Notes: a model not told the origin generated them from the sequence alone. DNA of 44,416 bases from Methylobacter sp. (GCA_030679035.1 JAUXTH010000010.1:1-44416); one strand, 5' to 3'. Shown: positions 35,628 through 43,071, numbered from the stretch's first letter. Numbers and translations are program-made.

Positions 35628-35714
35628 TGTTATCTGCTTTCATATTAACATATTTACTTGTTAGCAGCTTTCATGTTGTAATTTAATTAACAGCTAATTT
35701 GTTAGCAGATAACA
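35628..35714. promoter_or_regulatory. Operator-like repeats between regulator and rep genes
   Basis: TGTTATCTGCT (35628-35638) and AGCAGATAACA (35704-35714) are perfect inverted copies. Between and overlapping them, TTGTTAGCAG occurs twice (35658-35667 and 35699-35708), 41 bp apart (about four helical turns). This suits binding of dimers of the small divergent regulator and possibly DNA looping. Confidence 0.6.
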
Positions 35715-35749
35715 TTGCATTTATTTTTTCGATATACCATTTCAAAATC

Positions 35750-36784
35750 ATGATCGATTGGTTCCGCGGTGAAATAGAATTTCTACACGACCCTATACCG
35801 GCAGGTCGTGTGCTTTCTATTGAAGCCAGCGGGGAAATTACCTGGGAATGTGTTAAGTCGATAGATTGCCGATCCAGTCACGAAACAAGCTTAAAAATCA
35901 AATCAACGGGCGGTAATGGCGAGGGTAGGGCAACCGCCTTAATGATTGACGGCAACCTCTGCAAGTTCTTACAGGGCCATAACGTTTTTGGGTCTCGTGA
36001 TTTGAATACACTCTTGTTGCTGTCCTTTCGCAAAGTCTACGAACTACATGCCGAGCATTTGCACGGTTGCTCAAGCCCCTTATTGACTGAAGCCAAGATT
36101 AAGAAGGGCGACTACAAAGTCAAAATGTTAGACATCAACGAACTTTATGATGTCGGCAATGATGCCAGTGTTGAAGCTTGGTTACATGCTGCCGGAATGC
36201 GTGCACGTTCCCGCCATGGTCGTAGCACTCGCGACAAAGGCACCGTTTACCTGGGCAAGAATTCACGTCGCTGGGCCATTAAGTTTTACAACAAAGCGCG
36301 TGAAATGATCGCTAAAGGCAAAACCCATGCTTTACCGGACTATTTAAAAAACATCGGCCTCGAAAAGTTTATTCAAGGCAAGCTTCGCGCCGAACTGCGC
36401 ATTTTTTCCAAGGAACTCGAAAAGCACGGAATCACCCACGGCTACCACCTAACCCCTGATCTTATCAATCAATTATTCAATGACTACTTGGGGAAAATTG
36501 ACATGACTACACAAGCCACTTTGCACGATGAGCAATTATTCAAAATGCCACGCCATTTAATGGGGACTTACCAGCTCTGGCGGCAAGGCGCCGATCTTCG
36601 TCAGCTTCTTTCTGAGGCAACCTATTTCCGGCATCGTAAAGCCTTGCTTGAGTATGGCGTGGATATTTCCGCCATGCACCTTGAACCCGAACACAACAAT
36701 GTTGTTCCTCTAATGCGCATCATAGAAGCCGTGCCGGTCGCTATCCCTGCATGGGCTTATGAGCGCGGTTTGATAGCGGCATAG
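35750..36784 (+). CDS. Phage replication initiation protein (gene II/X family)
   Basis: The 344-residue protein starts MIDWFRGEIEFLHDPIPAGR, the pattern of the Phage_CRI (pII) N-terminal domain, followed by KFLQGHNVFGSRDLNTLL. A Tyr-containing helix WAIKFYNKAREM and the C-terminal Phage_X-like domain (TYQLWRQGADLRQLLSEATY) follow. Such proteins nick the replicative form at the origin and start rolling-circle replication. The ATG 35750 is preferred to a TTG at 35699 in the operators. A Zn-finger-like gene follows 16 bp later. Family assignment is strong, though catalytic tyrosines are not pinned down. Confidence 0.85.
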   Translation: MIDWFRGEIEFLHDPIPAGRVLSIEASGEITWECVKSIDCRSSHETSLKIKSTGGNGEGRATALMIDGNLCKFLQGHNVFGSRDLNTLLLLSFRKVYELHAEHLHGCSSPLLTEAKIKKGDYKVKMLDINELYDVGNDASVEAWLHAAGMRARSRHGRSTRDKGTVYLGKNSRRWAIKFYNKAREMIAKGKTHALPDYLKNIGLEKFIQGKLRAELRIFSKELEKHGITHGYHLTPDLINQLFNDYLGKIDMTTQATLHDEQLFKMPRHLMGTYQLWRQGADLRQLLSEATYFRHRKALLEYGVDISAMHLEPEHNNVVPLMRIIEAVPVAIPAWAYERGLIAA

Positions 36785-36800
36785 GGCAGGGGCTTAACTC

Positions 36801-37055
36801 ATGAATAAATGTGCTTATTGCTTTGGCCCATTGACTGAAAAAGGTCGCGGTCGTATCCCTGTTTTTTGCAGTAATTCCCATAGGCAGGCCCATTATCGTC
36901 TGGGTAAAACAGGATCACATATCGTTGCCGATAAAAACCGCCACCAATCTCGCATTAAAGCGTTACGAAATGCTACCGGCGCTGACTTAAACCAGGGGCA
37001 ACCGTTACGAAACGCCGGCTCTTTTTCACAGGTTGACTGGACTGAGGAAAATTAA
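36801..37055 (+). CDS. Small zinc-ribbon-like phage protein
   Basis: The 84-residue basic protein has a metal-site pattern: Cys4, Cys7 (CAYC), Cys23 and His27 or His31 (FCSNSHRQAHYR), close to the N-terminus. The remainder is Arg/Lys/Asn-rich and likely unstructured, ending acidic. It probably binds nucleic acid. Its stop overlaps the next ATG (TAATG), so it is translated as part of the rep operon. I know no named family. Confidence 0.65.
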   Translation: MNKCAYCFGPLTEKGRGRIPVFCSNSHRQAHYRLGKTGSHIVADKNRHQSRIKALRNATGADLNQGQPLRNAGSFSQVDWTEEN

Positions 37056-37414
37056 TGGTTACGCCAAATCCCAAGGCGCATATGTCGCCTAAAGACTTAA
37101 CCCGTGTCCTTGCGCTTGAAGCTCAAACCGTTCCCGGCTGGGGGCTTAACGATAAAGCGTTTCACGCTTCCTTTGCTGCCAATCGTGAAGCTTTCTCTTT
37201 TATTGCAAAGATTCACCAAGCCATTAAAGCCTTTTATTTGAACCAGGGGCATACCGTTGAGCAGTGGCAAGTTGTCAGCTCAAACCTTAAACAATTTAAC
37301 CGCGTTTGGCGTCAGTCGTTGGGATTGATGCCGGACGATTCACCACCGCCGTTGGCATTCCGCCGAGTTTTACCAAAACCTTCTTTCATACTTAATCAGG
37401 AAAAATCCATATGA
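37055..37414 (+). CDS. Phage protein of unknown function
   Basis: The 119-residue soluble protein is alpha-helical (AFSFIAKIHQAIKAFYLNQG) with a Pro-rich C-terminus (LMPDDSPPPLAFRRVLPKPS). It overlaps genes on both sides by 1 and 4 bp, and so is firmly part of the replication operon. No motif is recognised. Its place between Rep and the likely ssDNA-binding protein suggests a replication or regulatory helper. Confidence 0.6.
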   Translation: MVTPNPKAHMSPKDLTRVLALEAQTVPGWGLNDKAFHASFAANREAFSFIAKIHQAIKAFYLNQGHTVEQWQVVSSNLKQFNRVWRQSLGLMPDDSPPPLAFRRVLPKPSFILNQEKSI

Positions 37415-37725
37415 AATTTATAGTTGCTGCTGCATTCACTAACACGGGCATTGCTAAAGCCTCACAACAACCTTATTCAATGACTCGCGCACTGGTTTTA
37501 ATGCCGTTTACCGATGTCGAGAACTCCAATTTTCAATCACGCGGAGAGGGATTCAGTGCGGTTGAATTGTCGGTTGCTTCATCTTTTGCGACCCAATTTC
37601 AGAATCAGTTTAATTCGTCTTTTAAAGGTTCCCCCGTTCAAATGGAGCTTATTACTTCGCTGGATCGTGAGGGCCGAAATGTCATTGTCGGCCTTGAGTC
37701 TCCGCAAAATAAGACTTCGGCTTAA
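37411..37725 (+). CDS. Possible ssDNA-binding protein (pV analogue)
   Basis: The 104-residue protein (MKFIVAAAFTNTGIAKASQQ onward) is rich in beta-forming residues and aromatic residues, with no membrane segment despite the hydrophobic start. In inoviruses a protein of this size following rep coats the displaced single strand. Features compatible with an OB-like strand pattern are VQMELITSLDREGRNVIVGL at the end. There is no decisive motif. The ATG overlaps the preceding stop (ATATGA). Confidence 0.45.
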   Translation: MKFIVAAAFTNTGIAKASQQPYSMTRALVLMPFTDVENSNFQSRGEGFSAVELSVASSFATQFQNQFNSSFKGSPVQMELITSLDREGRNVIVGLESPQNKTSA

Positions 37726-37728
37726 ACA

Positions 37729-38034
37729 ATGACCGGAACAACTCAACGTGTTTTGGTTTGTGTGGATAGCGTTTCGGCTCCTACCTCTGCTTGGATTCTT
37801 GAGGCTTGCCCCGCTTACTTAAATAACGGTTCTACACAGTACCAAACTATCGCGGTTGTTCCGGCTTACGTGCTTGATTCAAGCATGGCTGCTGGTATTG
37901 AGGCTTCTTTAGGGCCTTTTGATTATGTTTATGCTGCCGGTCTCTGGACATTATCTTTTACCTTTGTTGTCGCTTTGTTTTTGGTTGCCCGATCATCGGG
38001 AGTCGTCATTAATTTTATTCGGGGTCGCACCTGA
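37729..38034 (+). CDS. Small single-pass membrane protein of the phage
   Basis: The 101-residue protein has one strong membrane helix near its C-terminus (YAAGLWTLSFTFVVALFLVA), followed by a basic RSSGVVINFIRGRT. N-terminal residues are polar and contain two cysteines (C11 and C27). Proteins with this topology and position, just upstream of the major coat gene, serve as minor virion-end or assembly proteins in inoviruses. Functional call is by position only. A terminator-like hairpin follows 12 bp downstream. Confidence 0.6.
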   Translation: MTGTTQRVLVCVDSVSAPTSAWILEACPAYLNNGSTQYQTIAVVPAYVLDSSMAAGIEASLGPFDYVYAAGLWTLSFTFVVALFLVARSSGVVINFIRGRT

Positions 38035-38045
38035 TTAAAGAGCGT

Positions 38046-38069
38046 ACCGGCGTTTTTCCGGTTTTTTTT
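38046..38069 (+). terminator. Terminator-like hairpin just upstream of the first coat gene
   Basis: ACCGG and CCGGT enclose a 7-nt loop followed by a run of eight T. The stem is short (5 bp), so it may be weak. It separates the replication genes from the coat gene. Confidence 0.55.
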
Positions 38070-38087
38070 GTTGTAAGGAGTTTTATT

Positions 38088-38294
38088 ATGTTGAGAGTAT
38101 TTTTAGCTGCATTGTTGTCTTTTGCTTTCGGTTCAAGTGCGTTTGCTGTTGGCCCTGATATGTCTGGTTTGACCTCTGCCGTTGATTTTGGCACGGTTAC
38201 AGTTGCGGTTCTTGCTATCGCTGGCATGTTGGCCGTTGTTTATGTTGCTGTAAAAGGCGCATCAATTGGTTTGGCAATGCTTCGCAGCAAATAA
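38088..38294 (+). CDS. Major coat protein 1 (pVIII-like)
   Basis: The 68-residue precursor has a 20-residue signal peptide (MLRVFLAALLSFAFGSSAFA) and a mature protein of about 48 residues. The mature part is VGPDMSGLTSAVDFG, then a membrane helix VTVAVLAIAGMLAVVYVAV, then a basic end (KGASIGLAMLRSK), the layout of inovirus major coat proteins. The acidic start lies outside and the basic end contacts DNA in the virion. TAAGGAG gives a strong ribosome-binding site. A perfect terminator follows the gene, keeping this transcript short and abundant. A close paralogue lies 80 bp downstream. Confidence 0.85.
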   Translation: MLRVFLAALLSFAFGSSAFAVGPDMSGLTSAVDFGTVTVAVLAIAGMLAVVYVAVKGASIGLAMLRSK

Positions 38295-38309
38295 TTTACT
38301 GCGGATCGG

Positions 38310-38346
38310 AAGGGGAGCGTCTTTATTTGTCGCTCCCCTTTTTTTT
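38310..38346 (+). terminator. Strong rho-independent terminator between the two coat genes
   Basis: AAGGGGAGCG (38310-38319) and CGCTCCCCTT (38331-38340) form a perfect 10-bp GC-rich stem with an 11-nt loop followed by eight T. This is the strongest terminator in the window. The second coat gene and virion-end genes must be reached by read-through or a separate promoter. Confidence 0.9.
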
Positions 38347-38373
38347 GATTTTAAGAAAGTGAGGCTTTCCATT

Positions 38374-38580
38374 ATGAAAAAAATCGCCGCTTTAATCGCT
38401 GGTTTTTTTGCTTCTTCAAGTGCTTTTGCTGTCGGCCCTGATATGTCGGGGTTGATGAGTCATATTGACTTTGGAAGCTCTATTGTTTCGGTGCTTTCTA
38501 TTGCGGGTGCTATCGCTGTTTGCTGGGTGGCCGTTGACGGCGCTTATATGGTGTTAGACATGATTCGTTACAGGAAGTAG
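38374..38580 (+). CDS. Major coat protein paralogue 2
   Basis: The 68-residue precursor has signal MKKIAALIAGFFASSSAFA and a mature part starting VGPDMSGLMSHIDFG, identical or similar to coat protein 1 through VGPDMSGL. The helix reads IVSVLSIAGAIAVCWVAV; then DGAYMVLDMIRYRK. It differs in a Cys in the helix, an Asp where protein 1 has Lys after VAV, and a more basic end (RYRK). GAGG lies 16-19 bp upstream. Being downstream of the terminator, it is likely made in lower amounts and may be a minor or specialised coat subunit. Confidence 0.82.
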   Translation: MKKIAALIAGFFASSSAFAVGPDMSGLMSHIDFGSSIVSVLSIAGAIAVCWVAVDGAYMVLDMIRYRK

Positions 38581-38642
38581 TTAAAACTTTAGATTTAGGG
38601 GGTGTCACTGTGTTGGTGATGCCTCTTTTTGTTGGGGTAGTT

Positions 38643-38726
38643 ATGACGGTTAATGATCTTTGGTATTTGTTTATTTTTGTTTGGGGCTTGATTTCTGCCT
38701 GGGCGGTTGTTGAGGGTTTAAAGTAA
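38643..38726 (+). CDS. 27-residue membrane peptide (candidate pVII/pIX analogue)
   Basis: Between the second coat gene and the adhesin gene, ATG 38643 opens a 27-codon frame: MTVNDLWYLFIFVWG then LISAWAVVEGLK, ending TAA. It is one hydrophobic helix with charged ends. This is the size and nature of pVII or pIX, the virion-end peptides of f1. An in-frame ATG at 38619 would give 35 residues. GGGG lies before the ATG 38643. The stop is 11 bp before the next start, so coupling is likely. Confidence 0.6.
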   Translation: MTVNDLWYLFIFVWGLISAWAVVEGLK

Positions 38727-38737
38727 AGGGGTTGGTT

Positions 38738-40000
38738 ATGCGCTTTCGTCGATTTTTGGTTGTTTTTCTTGTTTTGTTGTTGGCTCATCAGAGCTATGTG
38801 TATGCTTCAATCGTTGGCTCTGCTGCTAAGGTGGCCGCTTCGGTATCTGGTGTTATTGAGGCTCAATTGATTAGACGGGGATTCGCCGCTAACGATCCGC
38901 GTTTTCAAGCTACTTTGGCGGCGGTGTCAGCTGTCGCGAATAATTCCGTTGCTGGTACTGCGGGGGCTGCTGCTATGGCGTTGGCCGGTATTGCTGGATT
39001 GCCGGTCTGGGCAACTATTGCCGTGGGTCTTGGTGTTGGTGCATTGGTTTATGGCATTTATAGCTTTACCAAGGATTCATCCGGGAATCTTGTTTATTCG
39101 GCTCCGGGAGCTACTGATCCAGCTGGTTCTTTATATTGGACTTATACGAATAAAGCCGGTGTGACTAAGACTTATTTGCAGAATGTTTCTAATGCTAATT
39201 TTATTTGTAACGATTATTGGACATCTACGTTTTGCGGCGGTCGTACTGGTAGTGCTACAACAATCACTTCTTGCACCGTTACTTATTCCCCTGGTAGCGC
39301 TTGCCTTCCTAATCCTCCTCCACAGTATGCGCCTTTTAATAGCATGTCTTCATCAGTAACACCTGGTTCTGATTATGTTGTTGCTCCTGTAACGATTACT
39401 GGCAACATGGACACTATAGCGCCGTCCTTGCCCGCCGCTGCTTTGGCCGCTCCTATTTCTGATAATTCACTTGCTCAGGTAACTGATGCGCTTTATAAGC
39501 AAGCTGCCGCTCAGATAGGCTATTCCGGTATTCCTTATTCGATGGTTGATCCTGTAGGGGCTACTGATGCGGCTACTTGGAAAGCGGCCAATCCTTCCGC
39601 TGTTCCCACGATGGCTGATGTTCTTTCGCCTATTGGCAGTGCCGTTGCTTTGCCTGATCCTACGGCCGCAACTTCCGGATCGACCACACCGACAACGGTA
39701 ACACCTACGCCGGTTGATTTAGGCGTTGATCCTGGTGTTGCTCAGCCAGGGCTTGAAACAACTCCGACCGCAGCACAGATTCTTGCTCCTGTTTTGGGTT
39801 TGTTGCCCACCTTAAAATCTTTTGTGGTGCCGTCTCACACGGCTACTTGTCCACGCCCTACGGCTTCGGTTTGGGGCAAGACTCTCATTTTATCCGGTCA
39901 TTGTGATTTGCTTGATGCTCCTGCCGTTCACGATACGCTTTATGCGGTGATGGCTTTGGTTTGGACGATGGTAGGTCTTTTTATTGTGTTAAAGGCATAA
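38738..40000 (+). CDS. Adsorption protein (pIII / TspB-like minor coat)
   Basis: The 420-residue protein has an N-terminal signal (MRFRRFLVVFLVLLLAHQSY) and an Ala/Gly-rich hydrophobic segment (about 60-100). A Ser/Thr/Pro-rich middle has multiple cysteines. A C-terminal cysteine-bearing domain (TCPRPTASVWGKTLILSGHC) precedes a final membrane anchor (LYAVMALVWTMVGLFIVLKA). That plan fits pIII/OrfU proteins and TspB of Neisseria phages. It would sit at the virion tip and bind the host receptor. The middle is low-complexity with TSGSTTPTTVTPTP. Codons prefer T-ending forms, unlike chromosomal genes. Confidence 0.75.
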   Translation: MRFRRFLVVFLVLLLAHQSYVYASIVGSAAKVAASVSGVIEAQLIRRGFAANDPRFQATLAAVSAVANNSVAGTAGAAAMALAGIAGLPVWATIAVGLGVGALVYGIYSFTKDSSGNLVYSAPGATDPAGSLYWTYTNKAGVTKTYLQNVSNANFICNDYWTSTFCGGRTGSATTITSCTVTYSPGSACLPNPPPQYAPFNSMSSSVTPGSDYVVAPVTITGNMDTIAPSLPAAALAAPISDNSLAQVTDALYKQAAAQIGYSGIPYSMVDPVGATDAATWKAANPSAVPTMADVLSPIGSAVALPDPTAATSGSTTPTTVTPTPVDLGVDPGVAQPGLETTPTAAQILAPVLGLLPTLKSFVVPSHTATCPRPTASVWGKTLILSGHCDLLDAPAVHDTLYAVMALVWTMVGLFIVLKA

Positions 40001-40009
40001 GGGGGCTTT

Positions 40010-40303
40010 ATGTTTGGGATTTTAACGTCTGCGTTTAACGTTGTGCTCGGCTTTGTTTTTCGGTCGATCATTGTTAAGTTTGTGTTGTTTTTTGGCCTTT
40101 TCTTTATCACAACAGAGTTCATTCAAATTTTGGTTAGCTCTGGTTTGCTTCCTACTGCATCGTCTTTAAATGGCGTTTTTGGCGGAATTCCTGCTGGGGT
40201 TTGGTATTTCCTCGATCTTTTTAATTTTTCAATGGGATTTTCAACGGGCCTTTCTGCTTTTGTCACTCGGTTCATTATTAGGCGCATTCCGGTGATTGGA
40301 TAG
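40010..40303 (+). CDS. DUF2523 membrane protein (pVI analogue)
   Basis: The 97-residue protein has three hydrophobic segments, and the C-terminal phrase FLDLFNFSMGFSTGLSAFVTRF plus IIRRIPVIG is the DUF2523 signature. Members lie between pIII and Zot in inoviruses and are equated with pVI, the cap protein released at the virion's end. It starts 9 bp after the adhesin stop (GGGGGC before the ATG) and ends 13 bp before the Zot start. Confidence 0.82.
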   Translation: MFGILTSAFNVVLGFVFRSIIVKFVLFFGLFFITTEFIQILVSSGLLPTASSLNGVFGGIPAGVWYFLDLFNFSMGFSTGLSAFVTRFIIRRIPVIG

Positions 40304-40316
40304 GGGAGGGGTTTCA

Positions 40317-41414
40317 ATGCCAATTAATGTTTACACCGGTCTTATGCGTTCCGGCAAAAGTTACGAGGTTGTTTCAGAAGTGATCGTTGAGGCTATCGCC
40401 TTGGGCCGTCGTGTTGTTACTAACGTTGATGGAATCTCGAATGATTTGGTTCGGGAATATGTCGCAGAGAAGCGCAAAATCGATATTGATAAACTCGGTC
40501 ACGTTTTTCACGTTGTTAATGAGGATGTTTTTAAGGCTGATTTTTTTCCTTATTTTGATGACCATCGGGGCGAACACACGGACACTATAGCTCAACCAGG
40601 GGATTTAGTTTGTATCGATGAAGCGTGGCGTTTTTGGGGGTCGGATCAAAAGATTCTGAAAAATCACAAATCTTTCTTTCTTGAACACGGCCATTTCACT
40701 CATCCAGATACCGGTATTGCTTGCGATTTGGTAATGATGATTCAGGATATGGGAACGCTGCACCGGTCGATAAAAGCGGTTGTCGCTTTCTCTTTTCGTA
40801 CACACAAGAAAGTTTCCCTGGGCATGGGCAATACGTACAGTGTGACCATGTGGGAAGGCTCCAAAATGGTCAAGGGTTCGTTAATTGGTTCTTGGGTTCG
40901 CCGTTACGATAAAAAGGTCTTTCCGCTGTATAGCAGTTTCAAGGGTGGCGCTGATGGCAAGATGGTCAATGTTGATAGTCGTCAAAACATATTCAATAAT
41001 CCTAAGCTATGGCTTGGAATCGTGGCGCTTTTTGTGGTTGGTTTCTTTTCGCTTCGTACTATCTGGGGTTTTTTCCATCCAACGCCCGTTGCCGTTGTTG
41101 CCGATACTAAAACATCGGATGCTAAAGGCTTAGACGGTAAGGGTTCCGCTTCTGCCGATGTTCCTGGTACAACTCAATATGCTGCGGCCAATCCGGTGCC
41201 GGTTCCTGCCACTCCTGCTTTTTCTGAATCCTGGCGTTATGCCGGACAACTAAAGCTGCCGAATACGACCTATTCGGTTGTTATGGGTTCCTCTGGCCAT
41301 GTTCGTTTTGAGTCACCTTCTGTTTTTCATAACTCCGGCCTTGCCTCGGTCGGTGATGTGGATGGAAGCAAGGTAACGTCTTTTTCTGGTTCTTCCGTAG
41401 GGTTAAAAAAATGA
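40317..41414 (+). CDS. zot: Zonula occludens toxin family / pI assembly ATPase
   Basis: The 365-residue protein has an N-terminal ATPase domain with Walker A YTGLMRSGKSYE (residues about 6-17) and Walker B LVCIDEAWRFWG. A membrane helix follows at about residues 229-250 (LWLGIVALFVVGFFSLRTIW). The C-terminal 115 residues are periplasmic and Ala/Pro-rich. Zot/pI drives ATP-dependent extrusion and assembly with pIV. In Vibrio the periplasmic part has toxin activity, which cannot be presumed here. The ATG 40317 (MPINVYTGLMRSG) has GGGGAGGGG upstream. It overlaps the secretin gene by 4 bp. Confidence 0.9.
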   Translation: MPINVYTGLMRSGKSYEVVSEVIVEAIALGRRVVTNVDGISNDLVREYVAEKRKIDIDKLGHVFHVVNEDVFKADFFPYFDDHRGEHTDTIAQPGDLVCIDEAWRFWGSDQKILKNHKSFFLEHGHFTHPDTGIACDLVMMIQDMGTLHRSIKAVVAFSFRTHKKVSLGMGNTYSVTMWEGSKMVKGSLIGSWVRRYDKKVFPLYSSFKGGADGKMVNVDSRQNIFNNPKLWLGIVALFVVGFFSLRTIWGFFHPTPVAVVADTKTSDAKGLDGKGSASADVPGTTQYAAANPVPVPATPAFSESWRYAGQLKLPNTTYSVVMGSSGHVRFESPSVFHNSGLASVGDVDGSKVTSFSGSSVGLKK

Positions 41415-42706
41415 AAGTCTTTATTCTCGTGATGGCTTTTTTTTTGGCTTTTTCTGTCCATGGCGCTGAACACAAAAAGGCACTCCCAGGCGGCGGCGTT
41501 TCGTTTGAGCTTGATTCTGTGCCGGTATCCGAGATTGTGCGCGTGATATTTACCGAAGTCGTGAAAACTCAATACGTTCTCGATCCGGCAATAATAGCCG
41601 ATACTCGCCCCGCCTCTTTCCGTTGGAATTCTGAAACGGGTAACGTTAGGCCTTTCCTCCTGGCTTTTTTGGATTTGATGGGCTACCAGATTAAAACGGT
41701 GTCTGGCGTTGATCTGATAAGTACCAAACAGGAAGTTAAAGACGTAGAGAAGCCGGAAGTCGAGAAAGAAACGTTTGTTTATCATCCTCGTTTTCGTGAC
41801 GGTTCGTATTTGGCCGATTTACTCTCTCCACTGCTTAAGGGTTCATTTACCGCTTCACGAGCCGTACACGCCCCAGAATCATCAAAACAAGATAACAGCA
41901 TGGTTCCACCTGGTTCCGCTGCCGCAATGGTCGATAGAAAGTCGGATACGCTTGTTTTCTCCGGCACCGATAAGGAAATTGAAAAACTTAAGAAATTGTT
42001 GGCCGAAGTTGATACTTCAAGCGGTGAGGTGCTGGTACGTGGTTTGCTTTACGAGGTTAACACGGGCAATCAACAAGGCACCGGTATACAGCTGGCCGCT
42101 TCGCTTCTTTCCGGCGCTCTGATGACCGGCTTTGGCGGTCCTATCGCTCCCGTTGTATCTACAGCTATGAATAGCTATTTGCATTACAAGGGTTCCCCTG
42201 TGGCAGGTGTTTCAGTTGATGCCGTCATGCAGGCGCTTTCGACCGATACACGATTTAAGGTCGTTTCCTCGCCGTCATTGCGGGTTTTATCCGGTTCAAC
42301 GGCTCATATCACCATAGGTCAGGACGTGCCTATTCTGGGCGCTTTATCGTTTCCCCAGGGGGCAGGGCAGGCGGTTCAATCTGTCCAGTATCGTTCCGCT
42401 GGCGTATTGTTCGATTTAACCCCGTCTGTTCGTGAATCGGTGATTGATCTTAAAATTAATCAACAAGTCTCTAGTTTTGTGCAAACAAATACCGGCGTTA
42501 ATAACTCGCCGACATTGACAAAACGGGAAATATCGACGAATGTTTCCACGAATACCGGTGATGTCATCATATTGGGCGGCTTGAATGAAACCAAGTCAAC
42601 CGAGACAGATGCCGGTTTTTCCTTTATCCCCGATTGGTTCTTTTCTCATACTGAAGATAAGAGCGAGTCTGAAATTATTTTGATTTTGCAAATAACAAAG
42701 GTTTAG
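41411..42706 (+). CDS. Phage secretin (pIV, GspD family)
   Basis: The 431-residue protein has a signal peptide (MKVFILVMAFFLAFSVHGAE) and N-domains about 25-190 (FELDSVPVSEIVRVIFTEVV), a phage N0/STN type domain. The secretin pore domain follows, about 195-431, including VVSSPSLRVLSGSTAHITIG then QDVPILGA, ending at SEIILILQITKV. It forms the outer-membrane gated channel for virion export. CTX phage borrows the host EpsD instead; this phage carries its own, like f1. The start overlaps Zot (ATGA). The stop is followed by a strong hairpin. Confidence 0.88.
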   Translation: MKVFILVMAFFLAFSVHGAEHKKALPGGGVSFELDSVPVSEIVRVIFTEVVKTQYVLDPAIIADTRPASFRWNSETGNVRPFLLAFLDLMGYQIKTVSGVDLISTKQEVKDVEKPEVEKETFVYHPRFRDGSYLADLLSPLLKGSFTASRAVHAPESSKQDNSMVPPGSAAAMVDRKSDTLVFSGTDKEIEKLKKLLAEVDTSSGEVLVRGLLYEVNTGNQQGTGIQLAASLLSGALMTGFGGPIAPVVSTAMNSYLHYKGSPVAGVSVDAVMQALSTDTRFKVVSSPSLRVLSGSTAHITIGQDVPILGALSFPQGAGQAVQSVQYRSAGVLFDLTPSVRESVIDLKINQQVSSFVQTNTGVNNSPTLTKREISTNVSTNTGDVIILGGLNETKSTETDAGFSFIPDWFFSHTEDKSESEIILILQITKV

Positions 42707-42720
42707 GGGATGTATCCAAT

Positions 42721-42781
42721 TCCACACCCCAAAACTTCGCCCGGAGTGCGCAAGCGCGAGGACGAAGTTTTGTGGTGTGGA
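42721..42781. promoter_or_regulatory. 19-bp-stem hairpin after the secretin: packaging-signal/origin candidate
   Basis: TCCACACCCCAAAACTTCG (42721-42739) pairs with CGAAGTTTTGTGGTGTGGA (42763-42781) at 18 of 19 positions around a 23-nt loop that holds its own CGC/GCG pairs. In f1 the packaging signal hairpin lies directly after gene IV. The single-stranded genome would fold here. No T-run follows, so it is not a typical terminator. Confidence 0.55.
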
Positions 42782-42804
42782 GTTATGCTAAGTACTTTTC
42801 TGAG

Positions 42805-42826
42805 AAAATTGGTCATGACCAATTTT
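42805..42826. repeat. 22-bp perfect palindrome
   Basis: AAAATTGGTCA followed directly by its own complement TGACCAATTTT. It overlaps the first TTTTCGCG repeat. Perfect symmetry without loop suggests a dimer-binding operator rather than a transcription hairpin. Confidence 0.6.
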
Positions 42827-42852
42827 TCGCGCCCGCGAAAATTATTGTTTAT
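42824..42852. repeat. Left 29-bp direct repeat bounding accessory module
   Basis: TTTTCGCG and CGCGAAAA with CC between them (18 bp), then TTATTGTTTAT. It recurs at 43678-43706 as TTGTTGCCTAT after the same palindrome. The two enclose about 825 bp containing the antitoxin-like remnant and the minus-strand gene. Confidence 0.7.
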
Positions 42853-42954
42853 CTAACATCATTTAATATGAAGGTTTACTACACCAATGAGACTCAAAGA
42901 CAAGCTGGAAAATTTGATTAGCCTGCAAGAAATTGAGGCAAGCGGTGTGTCACA

Positions 42955-43071
42955 GAGTACCAATTTGATTTAGTCAGTTTACTTGACGATGTCACGCCCG
43001 AGAATAAACATTCTGAAACGGATTGGGGTTGGCTTGTTGGCAAAGAACGCCTATCTATAAAGAAGAGTTGA
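42955..43071 (+). pseudogene. C-terminal fragment resembling a MazE-type antitoxin
   Basis: The frame from 42955 gives EYQFDLVSLLDDVTPENKH followed by SETDWGWLVGKERL and a stop. DLxxLLxxVTPENxHxExDWGxxVGKE is the typical toxin-binding C-terminus of MazE/PemI antitoxins. The upstream DNA-binding part is absent: the only ATG nearby (42887, MRLKDKLENLISLQE) is in another frame that ends at 42982. No toxin gene follows. It is best read as a decayed antitoxin. The rest of the 417-bp gap 42707-43123 holds the hairpins listed separately. Confidence 0.5.

Noticed and set aside
40317-41414. Zot as a toxin against host or eukaryotic cells
   Set aside because: Toxin activity is known for some Vibrio versions only; the sequence here supports the assembly ATPase role.
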